Origin: Micropruina sp.
GTDB lineage: Bacteria > Actinomycetota > Actinomycetes > Propionibacteriales > Propionibacteriaceae
DNA length: 64,000 nucleotides
NCBI GenBank assembly: GCA_016711205.1
Contig: JADJTM010000001.1
Coordinates: 1,178,001 to 1,242,000 of the forward strand
Reading direction: 5' to 3'
Both the position numbers and the translations under genes were made by a program. Positions 36,927-45,417 of the stretch are shown here, in pieces (the stretch's first letter is position 1; every line of letters starts with the position of its first letter). The notes beneath the pieces are model-generated. The model saw nothing but the letters and a program-made list of their open reading frames with translations, searched no databases and had not been told where the DNA came from.

Positions 36927-38408
36927 TTAAGGAAGGTCCCAGGTATGCACGGGCAGGTTCGCATGCATGCGTTCTGCATAGGCCCCAACCATGCGTTGCA
37001 GAGCCTCTGACCGCGACATTCCGGCCGCCTCGAACCGCTGGACGGCGTCGGATTGCCACTCGGCGCCGTTCACCCCGGTCTTGCAGCGGCCCTCGACCAC
37101 GCCGAGCAGCCGATCACGGATCGCCGGGTCCACGCCCCAGGCGTCCAGGCCCTGGTGGGCCAGCGGCAACAGGTGCCGCAGGATCAACTCGCTCGCCGGC
37201 ATCTCCCCGACGCCCGGCCAGAACAGGTCGGCGTCGATGCCCTGGCGGGAGCCTTCGAGAAAGTTGGCGTGGGCCGTCGCGAACGCCATCCGGGTCCAGA
37301 CCGGACGATCCTCGCTCGCCAGCATGCGCAATGTGCCGTAGTAGAAGGCGGCGTTGGCAAGGGTGTCCACCACCGTCGGGCCGGCCGGCAGCACCCGATT
37401 CTCCAGCCGCAGGTGCGGCTGGCCACCGGCGATGTCATAGATCGGCCGGTTCCACCGATAGATGGTGCCGTTGTGCAGCCGCATCTCGCCCAGTGCCGGC
37501 GCGCCGCCCGCGTCCAGTACCTGTTGCGGGTCCTCGTCGTCGAGCTCGGGCAGCAGGGCCGGAAACCAGCGCGCGTTCTCTTCGAACAGGTCGAAGATCG
37601 AGGTCACCCAACGCTCGCCGAACCACACCCTGGGCCGCACCCCCTGGTTGGCGTACTCGATCGGACGGGTGTCGGTCGCCTGGGCGAACAGCACGATGCG
37701 GGTTTCGGCCCACAAGCGTCGTCCCATCAGGAACGGCGAATTGGCGGCCAGCGCCAATTGTGGACCGGCCAGCACCTGCGCGGCATTCCAATGATCGGCG
37801 AACTCCTCGGGACGCACCTGCAGGTGCAGCTGCATCGACGTGCACGCCGATTCCGGCGCCACCGAATCGACATAGCAGGTGAGCGTTTCTCCCGTGGCGC
37901 CCTCGATATCGATCGAGATGTCCTCGCCCCGGGCCGCGAGCACGGCGTCGTTGATCGCCGCGTAGCGCACGTTGTCGCTCATCCAGGCGCCCTGGAAGGT
38001 CTCCATCGTCACCGTGGGCAGAATGCCGGTCATGATGATGTGCGTGCCGCGCTCGGCCGATCGCCGCTCCGCCTCATTCATGGAGGCGCGCAGGGACTGC
38101 TCCTGGCGGGCGAGGGAGTCGCCGGCAAGGCCTCCCGGCGGCACGTTGAACTCGATGTTGAACCGGCCCAGTTCGGTCTGGTACTCGGGGTCGGCGATGG
38201 CCTTCAGCACCTCGACGTTGTCCATCGCCGGCCGATGCTCGGTGTCGACCAGGTTGAGCTCGATCTCCATGCCGATCATGGGCTCGTCGAACTCGAAGCT
38301 GTGCGCGGTGAGCATCTGCTCGAAGACGTCCAGGCAGCGTTGCACCTTCTCGCGGTAACGCTGGCGTTGCTCACGGGTATAGGTACGTGCAGCGATCTCT
38401 CGGCCCAT
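36927..38408 (-). CDS. Glutamate-cysteine ligase-like (GCS2 family) enzyme
   Basis: A 493-residue carboxylate-amine ligase. Diagnostic segments are IGMEIELNLVD and GRFNIEFNVPP near the N-terminus and TSMQLHLQVRPEEFADHWNA in the middle. They fit the GCS2-like family, whose members join glutamate to cysteine or related amines. The ATG at 38408 is chosen over a 47-residue unconserved extension. It is divergent from the IclR gene, so the operator-like boxes at 38500-38526 could affect it too. Confidence 0.8.
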   Translation of the reverse strand: MGREIAARTYTREQRQRYREKVQRCLDVFEQMLTAHSFEFDEPMIGMEIELNLVDTEHRPAMDNVEVLKAIADPEYQTELGRFNIEFNVPPGGLAGDSLARQEQSLRASMNEAERRSAERGTHIIMTGILPTVTMETFQGAWMSDNVRYAAINDAVLAARGEDISIDIEGATGETLTCYVDSVAPESACTSMQLHLQVRPEEFADHWNAAQVLAGPQLALAANSPFLMGRRLWAETRIVLFAQATDTRPIEYANQGVRPRVWFGERWVTSIFDLFEENARWFPALLPELDDEDPQQVLDAGGAPALGEMRLHNGTIYRWNRPIYDIAGGQPHLRLENRVLPAGPTVVDTLANAAFYYGTLRMLASEDRPVWTRMAFATAHANFLEGSRQGIDADLFWPGVGEMPASELILRHLLPLAHQGLDAWGVDPAIRDRLLGVVEGRCKTGVNGAEWQSDAVQRFEAAGMSRSEALQRMVGAYAERMHANLPVHTWDLP

Positions 38409-38499
38409 GGCGGGGAGTATGGCGCACCGGGGCGTCCGGCGCACCAGTTCGGTACTCACGTGTCCGGCCGCTGGCGTGACGGCCCATTCTCGTATTAAG

Positions 38500-38526
38500 G
38501 TTCGTTCACTATCTCGAACACTGTTC
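38500..38526 (+). promoter_or_regulatory. Palindromic boxes upstream of the IclR gene
   Basis: GTTCG (38500-38504) and CGAAC (38515-38519) form an interrupted palindrome; GAACACTGTTC (38516-38526) is a second one overlapping it. The GTTCG-TC-TAT pattern recurs twice before the MHS transporter (39718-39747). This supports one regulator acting at both places, most simply the IclR protein encoded just downstream. Confidence 0.55.
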
Positions 38527-38548
38527 TTTAGAGCGAATGGAGTGGGCA

Positions 38549-39343
38549 ATGTCGCCTGTACGTGGTGGAACCGACGTCACCCCACCCGGGGCAGCCCCGG
38601 CGGTGAGCCGAGGCGTCGCCGTGCTGGACGCCCTCGCGGCCAGCGAGAACGGATCGATGACCCTGTCCGACCTCAGCCGGGCGCTGGGGGTACCCAAGTC
38701 GTCCACCAGTGCCATTTGTACCGCACTCGAACTCGGCGGAATGGTGCGCCGCGACGATCTGGGCTATTCACTGGGCCGCAAGCTCGTCGAGCTGGGCGGG
38801 GCGTATCTCGCACGACTCGATCAGGTCAGCGAGTTCCACCGCGCCTGCCTCGAATCGGACGTCTTCCGTGCCGAGACCCTGCGCCTGTCCACGGCCGCCG
38901 GCATCGACTGCCTGTGCCTGGCCCGCTACGAGGGACACCCGGCGATCCGGCTGACCACCAACATCGGCGACCGGCTGCCGGCCTCGTCCTGCGCGCAGGG
39001 CAAGGCGCTGCTCGCCCGGCTGGACGACTCCGAGATCGAGCGCCTCTACCACGGCATCGACGAGCTGCCCCGACTGACCAGCCGGTCGCGCCGCACCGTG
39101 CCGCGGCTGCTCAAGGACATCCGGCTCGCCCGTGCCCGCGGCTACGCCGTGGACGAGGAAGAGTCGGCCGACAGCGTGATGGGCCTGGCGGTGGTGGTGC
39201 CGACCCGCGGCGTGCGTGCGCCGATCCTGGCGATCAGCGTGACCAAGCACAAGTCGGACTGGAACGACGCCGAACGCGACCGGTTGGTCGGCGAACTGGC
39301 GCGGGTGGCGACCATTCTCGGCAACCCCATGGCAACGGGGTAG
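38549..39343 (+). CDS. IclR-family transcriptional regulator
   Basis: A 264-residue regulator. The N-terminal winged helix-turn-helix (about 18-75) contains MTLSDLSRALGVPKSSTSAI, and the C-terminal effector-binding domain has GDRLPASSCAQGKALLA and the late SADSVMGLAVVVPTRGVRAP, both typical of IclR. The ATG at 38549 has GGAG six bases ahead; an ATG at 38537 is possible. It lies just before the MHS transporter / dehydrogenase / propeller genes on the same strand and probably controls them in response to a small organic acid. Confidence 0.92.
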   Translation: MSPVRGGTDVTPPGAAPAVSRGVAVLDALAASENGSMTLSDLSRALGVPKSSTSAICTALELGGMVRRDDLGYSLGRKLVELGGAYLARLDQVSEFHRACLESDVFRAETLRLSTAAGIDCLCLARYEGHPAIRLTTNIGDRLPASSCAQGKALLARLDDSEIERLYHGIDELPRLTSRSRRTVPRLLKDIRLARARGYAVDEEESADSVMGLAVVVPTRGVRAPILAISVTKHKSDWNDAERDRLVGELARVATILGNPMATG

Positions 39344-39500
39344 GCGCTTCCGGCGGCGCCCCTCCTGGCTGCTATTGCTGTACTTGCCTTCGTCCTGATC
39401 GTGCCGGTTCGTCGCTTCCGCCGCCTTGTCCGCTGCTGCTGTGTCACCCGCTCCTTTCTTGGGCGGGGGTCGTCCGGCCCCTGCCCGCTCCACGGCCGCA

Positions 39501-39603
39501 CCGATCTCAGCAGCGGTACACGTTGTCACCTTCGCAACACGCTTTCGTGTAGTGACGCGAAAACGTAGACGCAACCCGAAACCGTGCACCGCTGCTGACA
39601 ACG
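39501..39603. repeat. About 103-bp palindromic element, copy A
   Basis: The ends CAGCAGCGGTACACG and CGTGCACCGCTGCTG are inverted complements with one mismatch; the centre holds an ACACG-CTTT-CGTGT hairpin. The reverse complement of 57794-57898 aligns along this segment without gaps apart from the variable centre, sharing GCACGTTGTCA- and CCGAAACCGTG-like blocks. It is intergenic, between the IclR gene and the MHS promoter. It is either a miniature mobile element or a structured RNA. The preceding 39344-39500 shows nothing recognisable. Confidence 0.7.
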
Positions 39604-39717
39604 CGACACCCGCTCAGCCGCCTCGACTGGTCGCGGCCGGGCCCCTGCACTCGGTTCACCCGCAGGACGCACCGGACGGAGCCCGCATCCGTCAACCGCG
39701 ACGGAACCACCTCCTCC

Positions 39718-39757
39718 GTTCGATCTATTGACCATCGTTCGATCTATGGTGCATACT
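39718..39757 (+). promoter_or_regulatory. MHS-operon promoter with two operator repeats
   Basis: TTGACC (39728-39733) and CATACT (39752-39757) are 18 bases apart, a good core promoter. GTTCGATCTAT occurs at 39718-39728 and again at 39737-39747, so one copy abuts the -35 and the other fills the spacer. A bound repressor would block polymerase. The boxes resemble those before the IclR gene. Confidence 0.65.
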
Positions 39758-39790
39758 GGTCGCAGCGTCATAGAGAACAAAGGAGTCTCG

Positions 39791-41167
39791 ATGTCTGAGC
39801 CATACACCGTGCAGGCCCCCTCCCATGAGGACGAGGTCGTCGACCCCGTCCAACTTCGCCGCGCCACCCTCGCCTCATCGGTCGGATCGGCCCTGGAGTA
39901 CTACGACTTCTACATCTACGGGCTCGCCAGCGCCCTGATCTTCGCCGAGTTGTTCTTCAAGCCGCTCGGTGCGGCCGGCGGTCTGATCGCCGCCTTCGGC
40001 ACCTACGCCGTCGGATTCGCGGCCCGTCCGATCGGCGGTCTGGTCTTCGGCCACCTCGGCGACAAGCTCGGCCGCAAGCTGATCCTGATCATCACGATCG
40101 CGCTGATGGGCGGCTCGTCCATGCTGATCGGCATGCTGCCGACCTATGACATGGCAGGCATGTGGGGAGCGATCCTGCTGATCGTGCTGCGCATCGCCCA
40201 GGGCCTGGGCGCCGGCGCCGAGCAGGCCGGTGCGACCGTGCTGATCTCGGAGTTCGCGCCGAGCAAGCGCCGCGGCTTCTTCGCCGCCCTGCCGTTCGTC
40301 GGCATTCAGATCGGCACCCTGCTCGGCGCCGGCACCTTCGCCCTTCTCGGGCTGGCCAACCGCGAGGTCCTGTTCGGCTGGCTGTGGCGGGTGCCCTTCC
40401 TGCTGGGCGCGTTGCTGATCATCGTCGCCGTGGTGATCCGCATGCGGCTCAAGGAATCGCCGGCCTTCGAAGCCCTCGAAGAGGCGGAAGCGCATCGTGA
40501 GGCGCCGGTTCGGCAGAGCGTCGGCCAGGCGATCAGCACGTCACGCAAGAACATCCTGATCGGCATCGGCCTGCGGATGGGTGAGAACGGCAACAGCTCC
40601 ATCTACTCCGCGTTGCTGCTCGCCTACGTGGCCAGCCTGCCCGCCTACAAGGGTCAGCAGCTGATCGGCACCTGGGGTGCCGTGGTCGCCGCCGCTGTCG
40701 CGATCGTCACCGTCGTCGCCTTCGGGGCCCTGTCCGACCGGGTCGGCCGTGTGCCCGTCTACCGTTGGGGCGCTTTCTTCACCGCCGCCTTCGCCTTTCC
40801 CGGCTTCTATCTGCTCACTCTGGGCCAGGTCTGGCTGGTGCTGCTGGTGATGGGCATCGGCATCGGGATCGGCGTGCAGTCGATGCTCGGCCCCCAGTGC
40901 GCCATGCTGCCCGAACTGTTCGGCAACGCCCACCGGTTCACCGGTGTCGCCACGGCCCGCGAGTTCTCGGCCGTCATCGCCGGCGGCATCGCTCCCCTGC
41001 TCGGCGCCGCCCTACTGGCCGCCACCGGCAACGCCTGGTGGATCATCGCCGCCTACTCGGCCATTCTCGCCCTGATCTCGTTCGGCACCACGTTCGTCAC
41101 CCCCGAAACGCGAGGCCGTAGCCTGACGGATCTGAACGACGCCGGACAGGAGCCCGCGCATGCCTGA
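39791..41167 (+). CDS. MHS-family (MFS) metabolite:H+ symporter
   Basis: A 458-residue twelve-helix transporter started at ATG 39791 after AAGGAG. Family marks are LEYYDFYIYGLASALIF in helix 1, GHLGDKLGRK in loop 2-3 and SDRVGRVPVY in loop 8-9. MHS proteins import organic acids such as shikimate, ketoglutarate, citrate or betaine-like compounds. The partner hydroxyacid dehydrogenase, whose gene overlaps the transporter gene by eight bases, suggests a hydroxy- or keto-acid substrate. Likely repressed by the IclR protein. Confidence 0.92.
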   Translation: MSEPYTVQAPSHEDEVVDPVQLRRATLASSVGSALEYYDFYIYGLASALIFAELFFKPLGAAGGLIAAFGTYAVGFAARPIGGLVFGHLGDKLGRKLILIITIALMGGSSMLIGMLPTYDMAGMWGAILLIVLRIAQGLGAGAEQAGATVLISEFAPSKRRGFFAALPFVGIQIGTLLGAGTFALLGLANREVLFGWLWRVPFLLGALLIIVAVVIRMRLKESPAFEALEEAEAHREAPVRQSVGQAISTSRKNILIGIGLRMGENGNSSIYSALLLAYVASLPAYKGQQLIGTWGAVVAAAVAIVTVVAFGALSDRVGRVPVYRWGAFFTAAFAFPGFYLLTLGQVWLVLLVMGIGIGIGVQSMLGPQCAMLPELFGNAHRFTGVATAREFSAVIAGGIAPLLGAALLAATGNAWWIIAAYSAILALISFGTTFVTPETRGRSLTDLNDAGQEPAHA

Positions 41168-42218
41168 GTTGACCGACAAGGTGCGGGTGGTCATCGCCAC
41201 CCCCCTCGCCCCTGAGCTGTGCGACCGCATCGCGGCCATCGATCCGCGAGTCGAGGTGGCCGTCGACCAGGAGCTCCTGCCCCCCATGCGGCACGCCGCC
41301 GACTTCGCCGGCGACCCGGCGTGGTCGCGCACCCCCGAGCAGCAGGCTCGCTACGACGCGCTGGTCGACAGCGCCCAGGTGCTCTACGGCATCCCGGACG
41401 TTGCGCCGCCGGCCCTGGCCCGCACGGTGGGGGCCAACCCGCACCTGCGCTGGGTGATGACGATGGCCGCCGGTGGTGGCAGCCAGGTGGTGGCCGCCGG
41501 CTTGCCCGCCGACGCCTTCGAGCACATCGTGTTCACCACGTCGGCCGGGGCGCACGGCATCCCGCTGGCGGAATGGGCGCTGTTCGGGCTGTTCTGCGGC
41601 CGCAAGGAACTGCCCCGCCTACAGCGCCAGCAGCGCGCCCACGACTGGCCGACCCGCATCGTCGGGCACCCGATCGAGGGCAGCACGGTGCTCATCGCCG
41701 GCCTCGGCGGCATCGGCCAGCAGGTCGCCAAGCGCTGCAAGGCGCTCGGAATGACGGTGCTGGGCGTGAAGCGTCAGGTCAGCGATGTCGAGAACGTGGA
41801 CGAAGTGCATGCGCTGGCCGACCTCGACCAGATCATCGGACGCGCCGACCACATCGTGTTCACCCTGCCGGGCACCGCGCAGACCGAGAAACTCCTCGAC
41901 GCCCACCTGCTCGGCCTGGCCAAGCCGGGCGTGACGGTGGTCAACGTGGGCCGCGGCACCGTGATCGACCAGGACGCCCTGATCGACGCCTTGCGCTCGG
42001 GCCAGGTCGGCTTCGCGGCCCTGGACGTGTTCGAGCACGAACCGCTCGAAGCCGGCTCCCCGCTGTGGGATCTGGAGAATGTACTGATCAGCCCGCATTC
42101 GGGCGGCCTGGACTCCAAAGAGGACGAGCGCATCTGCGACATCTTCTGCGAGAACCTGAAGCTGTACCTGACCGGTCGTCCACTGAACAACGTGGTCGAC
42201 CCCAACCTCGGCTACTGA
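41160..42218 (+). CDS. D-2-hydroxyacid dehydrogenase
   Basis: A 352-residue NAD(P)-dependent dehydrogenase. The dinucleotide loop is GLGGIG (with VLIA before it). The catalytic Arg lies in NVGRGTVIDQ, the Glu in FEHEPLE and the His in SPHSGG, the classic order of the family. The ATG at 41160 overlaps the transporter stop. Near the N-terminus is an unusual long loop (QELLPPMRHAADFAGDPAW). It presumably reduces or oxidises the acid imported by the MHS protein. Confidence 0.92.
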   Translation: MPELTDKVRVVIATPLAPELCDRIAAIDPRVEVAVDQELLPPMRHAADFAGDPAWSRTPEQQARYDALVDSAQVLYGIPDVAPPALARTVGANPHLRWVMTMAAGGGSQVVAAGLPADAFEHIVFTTSAGAHGIPLAEWALFGLFCGRKELPRLQRQQRAHDWPTRIVGHPIEGSTVLIAGLGGIGQQVAKRCKALGMTVLGVKRQVSDVENVDEVHALADLDQIIGRADHIVFTLPGTAQTEKLLDAHLLGLAKPGVTVVNVGRGTVIDQDALIDALRSGQVGFAALDVFEHEPLEAGSPLWDLENVLISPHSGGLDSKEDERICDIFCENLKLYLTGRPLNNVVDPNLGY

Positions 42219-42219
42219 G

Positions 42220-43311
42220 GTGAACCTGTTCGTCAGCGCCAACGACGCCAAGCTCGTCCGCGACTTCGGCCGAGACGCGTTTCCGCACGATCCCGGCCCC
42301 GACACCCTCACCCTGATCGATCTGGACGGTGCCCGCGTGCTCGCCACCGTGCCGGTGCAGACCTCCATCGTGGGGCCGCCGCAGGCGGTGGCGCTGTCCC
42401 CGGACGGCTCCCTGGCCGCGGTCGCCGCACCGACCAGCTACGACCGCGCGGCGGGCGCGCTCCGGTTCGCGGACGTGCTGCAGGTCGTCCGGCTGCACGC
42501 CGACCCACCCACCGTCGAGGCCATCCCGATCGGCGCCCACCCACAATCGGTCGCCTTCACCCCCGATGGCGCCCGGCTGCTGGCCAGCACCGTGAGCGGC
42601 GAGGTGCTGGTGTTCGGGGTCGACGCCGGCGTCGTGACGCTGCGGCAGCGGCTGGTGGTCAGCACCGGTTCGCTGTCCGGACTCGGCGTACTCGCCGACG
42701 GCAGCGCGGCGATCGTGTCGCTGCGTGACGAGCAGGGTGCGGTGGTGATCGACCTGACCGGGCCGGAGGCCGTCCTGCTTCCCCAGCGGGTGGCCACCGG
42801 CGTCAGCCCCTACGCGATCGACACCGATGCATCCGCGCGGTGGGCGGTGATCGGCAGCGTCGGCTGGGGCGGCAAGGCCGTCAAGGGCGGCGCCTGCGTG
42901 GCCGATGCCGATCTGATCACCCTGGTCGACACGTCCGCCCGGCCCTTCCGCGCGGTGGATCATGCCGCCGTGCCGTCCATTCCCGAAGGAGTGGCGATCT
43001 CTCCCGATGGAGCGTGGGTGGCCGCCCTGTGCATGGCGGGCACCCAGGTGCCGCCCGGCGAGGCCGGACACAGCCCGTCCGGACGGCTGGTGCTCTTCGC
43101 CAACGATGACGGACGCCTGCGCCGGGTCGACTCGCTGCCGACCGGTGCCGCCGCGCAGGGGCTGGCGTTCGCCGCGGACTCCGTGCGGCTGGTGGCGCAG
43201 CTCTACGCCGACCGCTGCCTGGGCGTCTACGAGATCGCCGACGACGGCCTGCGCGACACCGGAACCCGCATCGCAGTACCCGGCGGCCCGGCGTCCCTGC
43301 GGCGCGGCTGA
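42220..43311 (+). CDS. Beta-propeller (YVTN/lactonase-like) protein
   Basis: A 363-residue protein made of repeated blades of about 45-50 residues, each with an SPDG or TPDG turn (QAVALSPDGSLAAV, QSVAFTPDGARLLA, EGVAISPDGAWVAA). GTG-started one base after the dehydrogenase stop, hence the third gene of the operon. No signal peptide is visible. Cytoplasmic propellers beside hydroxyacid dehydrogenases can be sugar-acid lactonases. That role is inferred; the metal-binding residues of the 6-phosphogluconolactonase-type or SMP30-type enzymes were not identified. Confidence 0.75.
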   Translation: MNLFVSANDAKLVRDFGRDAFPHDPGPDTLTLIDLDGARVLATVPVQTSIVGPPQAVALSPDGSLAAVAAPTSYDRAAGALRFADVLQVVRLHADPPTVEAIPIGAHPQSVAFTPDGARLLASTVSGEVLVFGVDAGVVTLRQRLVVSTGSLSGLGVLADGSAAIVSLRDEQGAVVIDLTGPEAVLLPQRVATGVSPYAIDTDASARWAVIGSVGWGGKAVKGGACVADADLITLVDTSARPFRAVDHAAVPSIPEGVAISPDGAWVAALCMAGTQVPPGEAGHSPSGRLVLFANDDGRLRRVDSLPTGAAAQGLAFAADSVRLVAQLYADRCLGVYEIADDGLRDTGTRIAVPGGPASLRRG

Positions 43312-43406
43312 CCGAGGGGCTCTGTGATCGATGTGAGTCTGGGCACCGTCTGTGGTGCCCAAACTCACCTCACACTCTGGGTGTCCCTGGTCTAGGGTGA
43401 GCGCCC

Positions 43407-44657
43407 GTGGGCGAGGTCATTTCGGTTGCGATGCTGATCGCCGTGCTCGGCTTCGCCGTGATCAGGCCACGTGGGCTGCCTGAAGCGGTAGCCGCCGTAC
43501 CCGCCGCCCTGATCGTGCTGCTCACCGGGGCCCTGAGCTGGGCCCAGGCCTGGGCCGAGATCCAACACCTGTTTCCGGTGGTGGCCTTTCTGGCCGCCGT
43601 ACTGGTGATCAGCGAACTGTGCGATGCCGACGGGCTGTTCCGCTACGCAGGCGCCCTGATGGCAGCCAAGAGCCGGGGCGAGGCCCATCGGCTGCTCGTG
43701 TTCGTCTTCGTGCTGGCCTCCGCGGTGACCGCGGTCCTTTCCCTGGACGCCACCGTCGTACTGCTCACCCCGGTCGTCTTCGCCACCGCCTCGCGGATGG
43801 GCGTGCGACCCAAACCGCACGCGTACGCCTGCACTCATCTGGCCAACGCCGGCTCGCTCCTGCTGCCGGTGTCGAACCTGACCAACCTGCTGGCCATGTC
43901 GGCCGCCGGCCTCACCTTCGTCAGCTTCGCCGGACTGATGGCACTGCCCTGGCTCGCCGTGATCGCCGTCGAATACGTGGCCTTCCGGCTCTTCTTCGCC
44001 TCCGAGCTGTCGATTCCGGCCACCAACCCCGAACCGCCCGAGGTGCCACCCCTGCCCAGGTTCTCCGCGGGCGTGCTGGCGCTCACCCTGGCCGGCTTTG
44101 TGGTGGCGTCGTTCTTTCACATCGAAGCGGCGTGGGTGGCGCTGGCCGGCGCGCTGGTCATGCTCACGCGTGCCCTGATGCTCAAGCAGGTGAGCCCCAA
44201 GGACGTGCCCGGCTTCATCAACCTGGGCTTCCTCGGCTTCGTACTGTCGCTCGGCGTCGTGGTGACCGCCGTGGTCGAGGGCGGCCTGGGCGCCGCGATC
44301 GGTGCCATCGTGCCCCAGGGCCAGTCCCTGGTCGCGTTGCTGCTGTGGGCCGGGCTGGCCGCCGTGCTCGCCAACGTGGTGAACAACCTGCCCGCCGTGC
44401 TGGTGCTGCTGCCTTTCGCCGCCCAGGCCGGCACCGGTGCGGTGCTGGCCGTGCTGATCGGCGTCAACGTGGGCCCCAACCTGACCTACGTCGGATCGCT
44501 GGCCACCCTGCTGTGGCGCCGCATCGTCCAGGCGCATGACCATGAAACGCCGATTCAGGAGTTCACTCTGCTGGGGCTGCTGGCCACCCCCCTCGCCATC
44601 GTCGTGGGCGTACTGGCACTCTGGGGGTCGCTGCTGGTGATGGGAGGTGCGGCATGA
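43407..44657 (+). CDS. ArsB/NhaD-type ion transporter (SLC13-like permease)
   Basis: A 416-residue membrane protein with about eleven helices, GTG-started. Conserved features of the ion transporter superfamily are HLANAGSLLLPVSNLTNLLA in the first half and NVVNNLPAVLVLLPFA with GVNVGPNLTYVGSLATLLW in the second. These are the inverted-repeat substrate loops of ArsB-like and NhaD-like proteins. The substrate could be arsenite, Na+ or a dicarboxylate. The stop overlaps the start of a Usp gene. Confidence 0.82.
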   Translation: MGEVISVAMLIAVLGFAVIRPRGLPEAVAAVPAALIVLLTGALSWAQAWAEIQHLFPVVAFLAAVLVISELCDADGLFRYAGALMAAKSRGEAHRLLVFVFVLASAVTAVLSLDATVVLLTPVVFATASRMGVRPKPHAYACTHLANAGSLLLPVSNLTNLLAMSAAGLTFVSFAGLMALPWLAVIAVEYVAFRLFFASELSIPATNPEPPEVPPLPRFSAGVLALTLAGFVVASFFHIEAAWVALAGALVMLTRALMLKQVSPKDVPGFINLGFLGFVLSLGVVVTAVVEGGLGAAIGAIVPQGQSLVALLLWAGLAAVLANVVNNLPAVLVLLPFAAQAGTGAVLAVLIGVNVGPNLTYVGSLATLLWRRIVQAHDHETPIQEFTLLGLLATPLAIVVGVLALWGSLLVMGGAA

Positions 44658-45139
44658 GGGTCGCCGTCTGGGTGACCGAGGGCACCTGGCCCGCCTGCGT
44701 GGACGCCGCGAACGACCTGATCGGGTCGCAGCGGGCCGAGATCACGCTGCTCCACGTGCGCGAAGGCGGACGTGCCGCGCCCGAGCCCGGTTTCGGGTCG
44801 CTGATGGGCCGCGGACGTGTGCGGCGAGCGTCCGAGGAGTTGCAGCAACTGTCGCAGGATGCGGCGGAACAGCTGCTCGATCAGGCGGCCGAACGGCTGG
44901 GCCGGGTGGCCACCGTCCGGCTCGAGACAGGCTTTCCCGAAAGGGTGGTGACCGCGCTCGCCGACGAGGTCGACTACCTGGTGGTCGGACGCGACGGCGA
45001 CCGCAGCCGATTGGGACCGCAGAGCCTCGGCAAGCACACCCGGTTCGTGATCGACCACGCGCCCTGCCGCGTGCTGCTGATCTGGCCCGGTAGCACACCG
45101 GCGATCGGCTCGATCCCGCCCCCGCCGCCCGATCGCTGA
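44654..45139 (+). CDS. Universal stress protein (UspA) family protein
   Basis: A 161-residue cytoplasmic protein with the Usp fold: beta1 VAVWVTEGTW, the long helical middle, and the C-terminal DYLVVGRDGDRSRLGPQSLG, which corresponds to the nucleotide-binding G-2x-G-9x-G(S/T) loop in degenerate form. The tail is Pro-rich. Its ATG overlaps the transporter stop (ATGA), so it probably regulates or accompanies that transporter. Confidence 0.82.
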   Translation: MRVAVWVTEGTWPACVDAANDLIGSQRAEITLLHVREGGRAAPEPGFGSLMGRGRVRRASEELQQLSQDAAEQLLDQAAERLGRVATVRLETGFPERVVTALADEVDYLVVGRDGDRSRLGPQSLGKHTRFVIDHAPCRVLLIWPGSTPAIGSIPPPPPDR

Positions 45140-45309
45140 CCACGCGGCGGGCCACACCCGCGCTGACGCAGCGGCGTCTCGACACCTTGGCACGATGCCG
45201 GGGCGGCACTGCGACCACGGTCTCGATCACGGGCGTGTCGCACCCTCCTCAAGTCGCACACGACGGAGTCTCTGGTGCTAGTGTGCGGGGTGAGCAAACG
45301 CTCATCAGA

Positions 45310-45342
45310 AGGGTTGTTACCCGGCAGGGGCAAGACCTGAGG
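45310..45342 (+). promoter_or_regulatory. LicT/SacY-type ribonucleic antiterminator (RAT)
   Basis: AGGGTTGTTACCCGG is followed by CAGGGGCAAGACCTGAGG. This closely matches the RAT consensus GGATTGTTACTG...GCAGGCAAAACC bound by BglG/LicT proteins, including the asymmetric GTTGTTAC and GGCAAGACC sides. It lies in the leader of the PTS gene, and its last nine bases overlap the 5' arm of the terminator at 45334-45370. A candidate -10 (TAGTGT, 45279-45284) precedes it. The cognate regulator is encoded at 47516-48358. Confidence 0.88.
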
Positions 45343-45370
45343 TGCACCAGGGTGCAACTCGGGTCCTTTT
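45334..45370 (+). terminator. RAT-controlled leader terminator of the PTS gene
   Basis: GACCTGAGGTGCACC (45334-45348) pairs with GGTGCAACTCGGGTC (45351-45365), with one wobble and one mismatch, followed by CTTTTCTCT. This is a clear intrinsic terminator. Because its 5' arm shares bases with the antiterminator, the two structures are mutually exclusive. Transcription should continue only when LicT holds the RAT. Confidence 0.88.
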
Positions 45371-45417
45371 CTCTACCGTCAATTTCCCCATCAACAGCTA
45401 GTAGACAGGAACCGATA

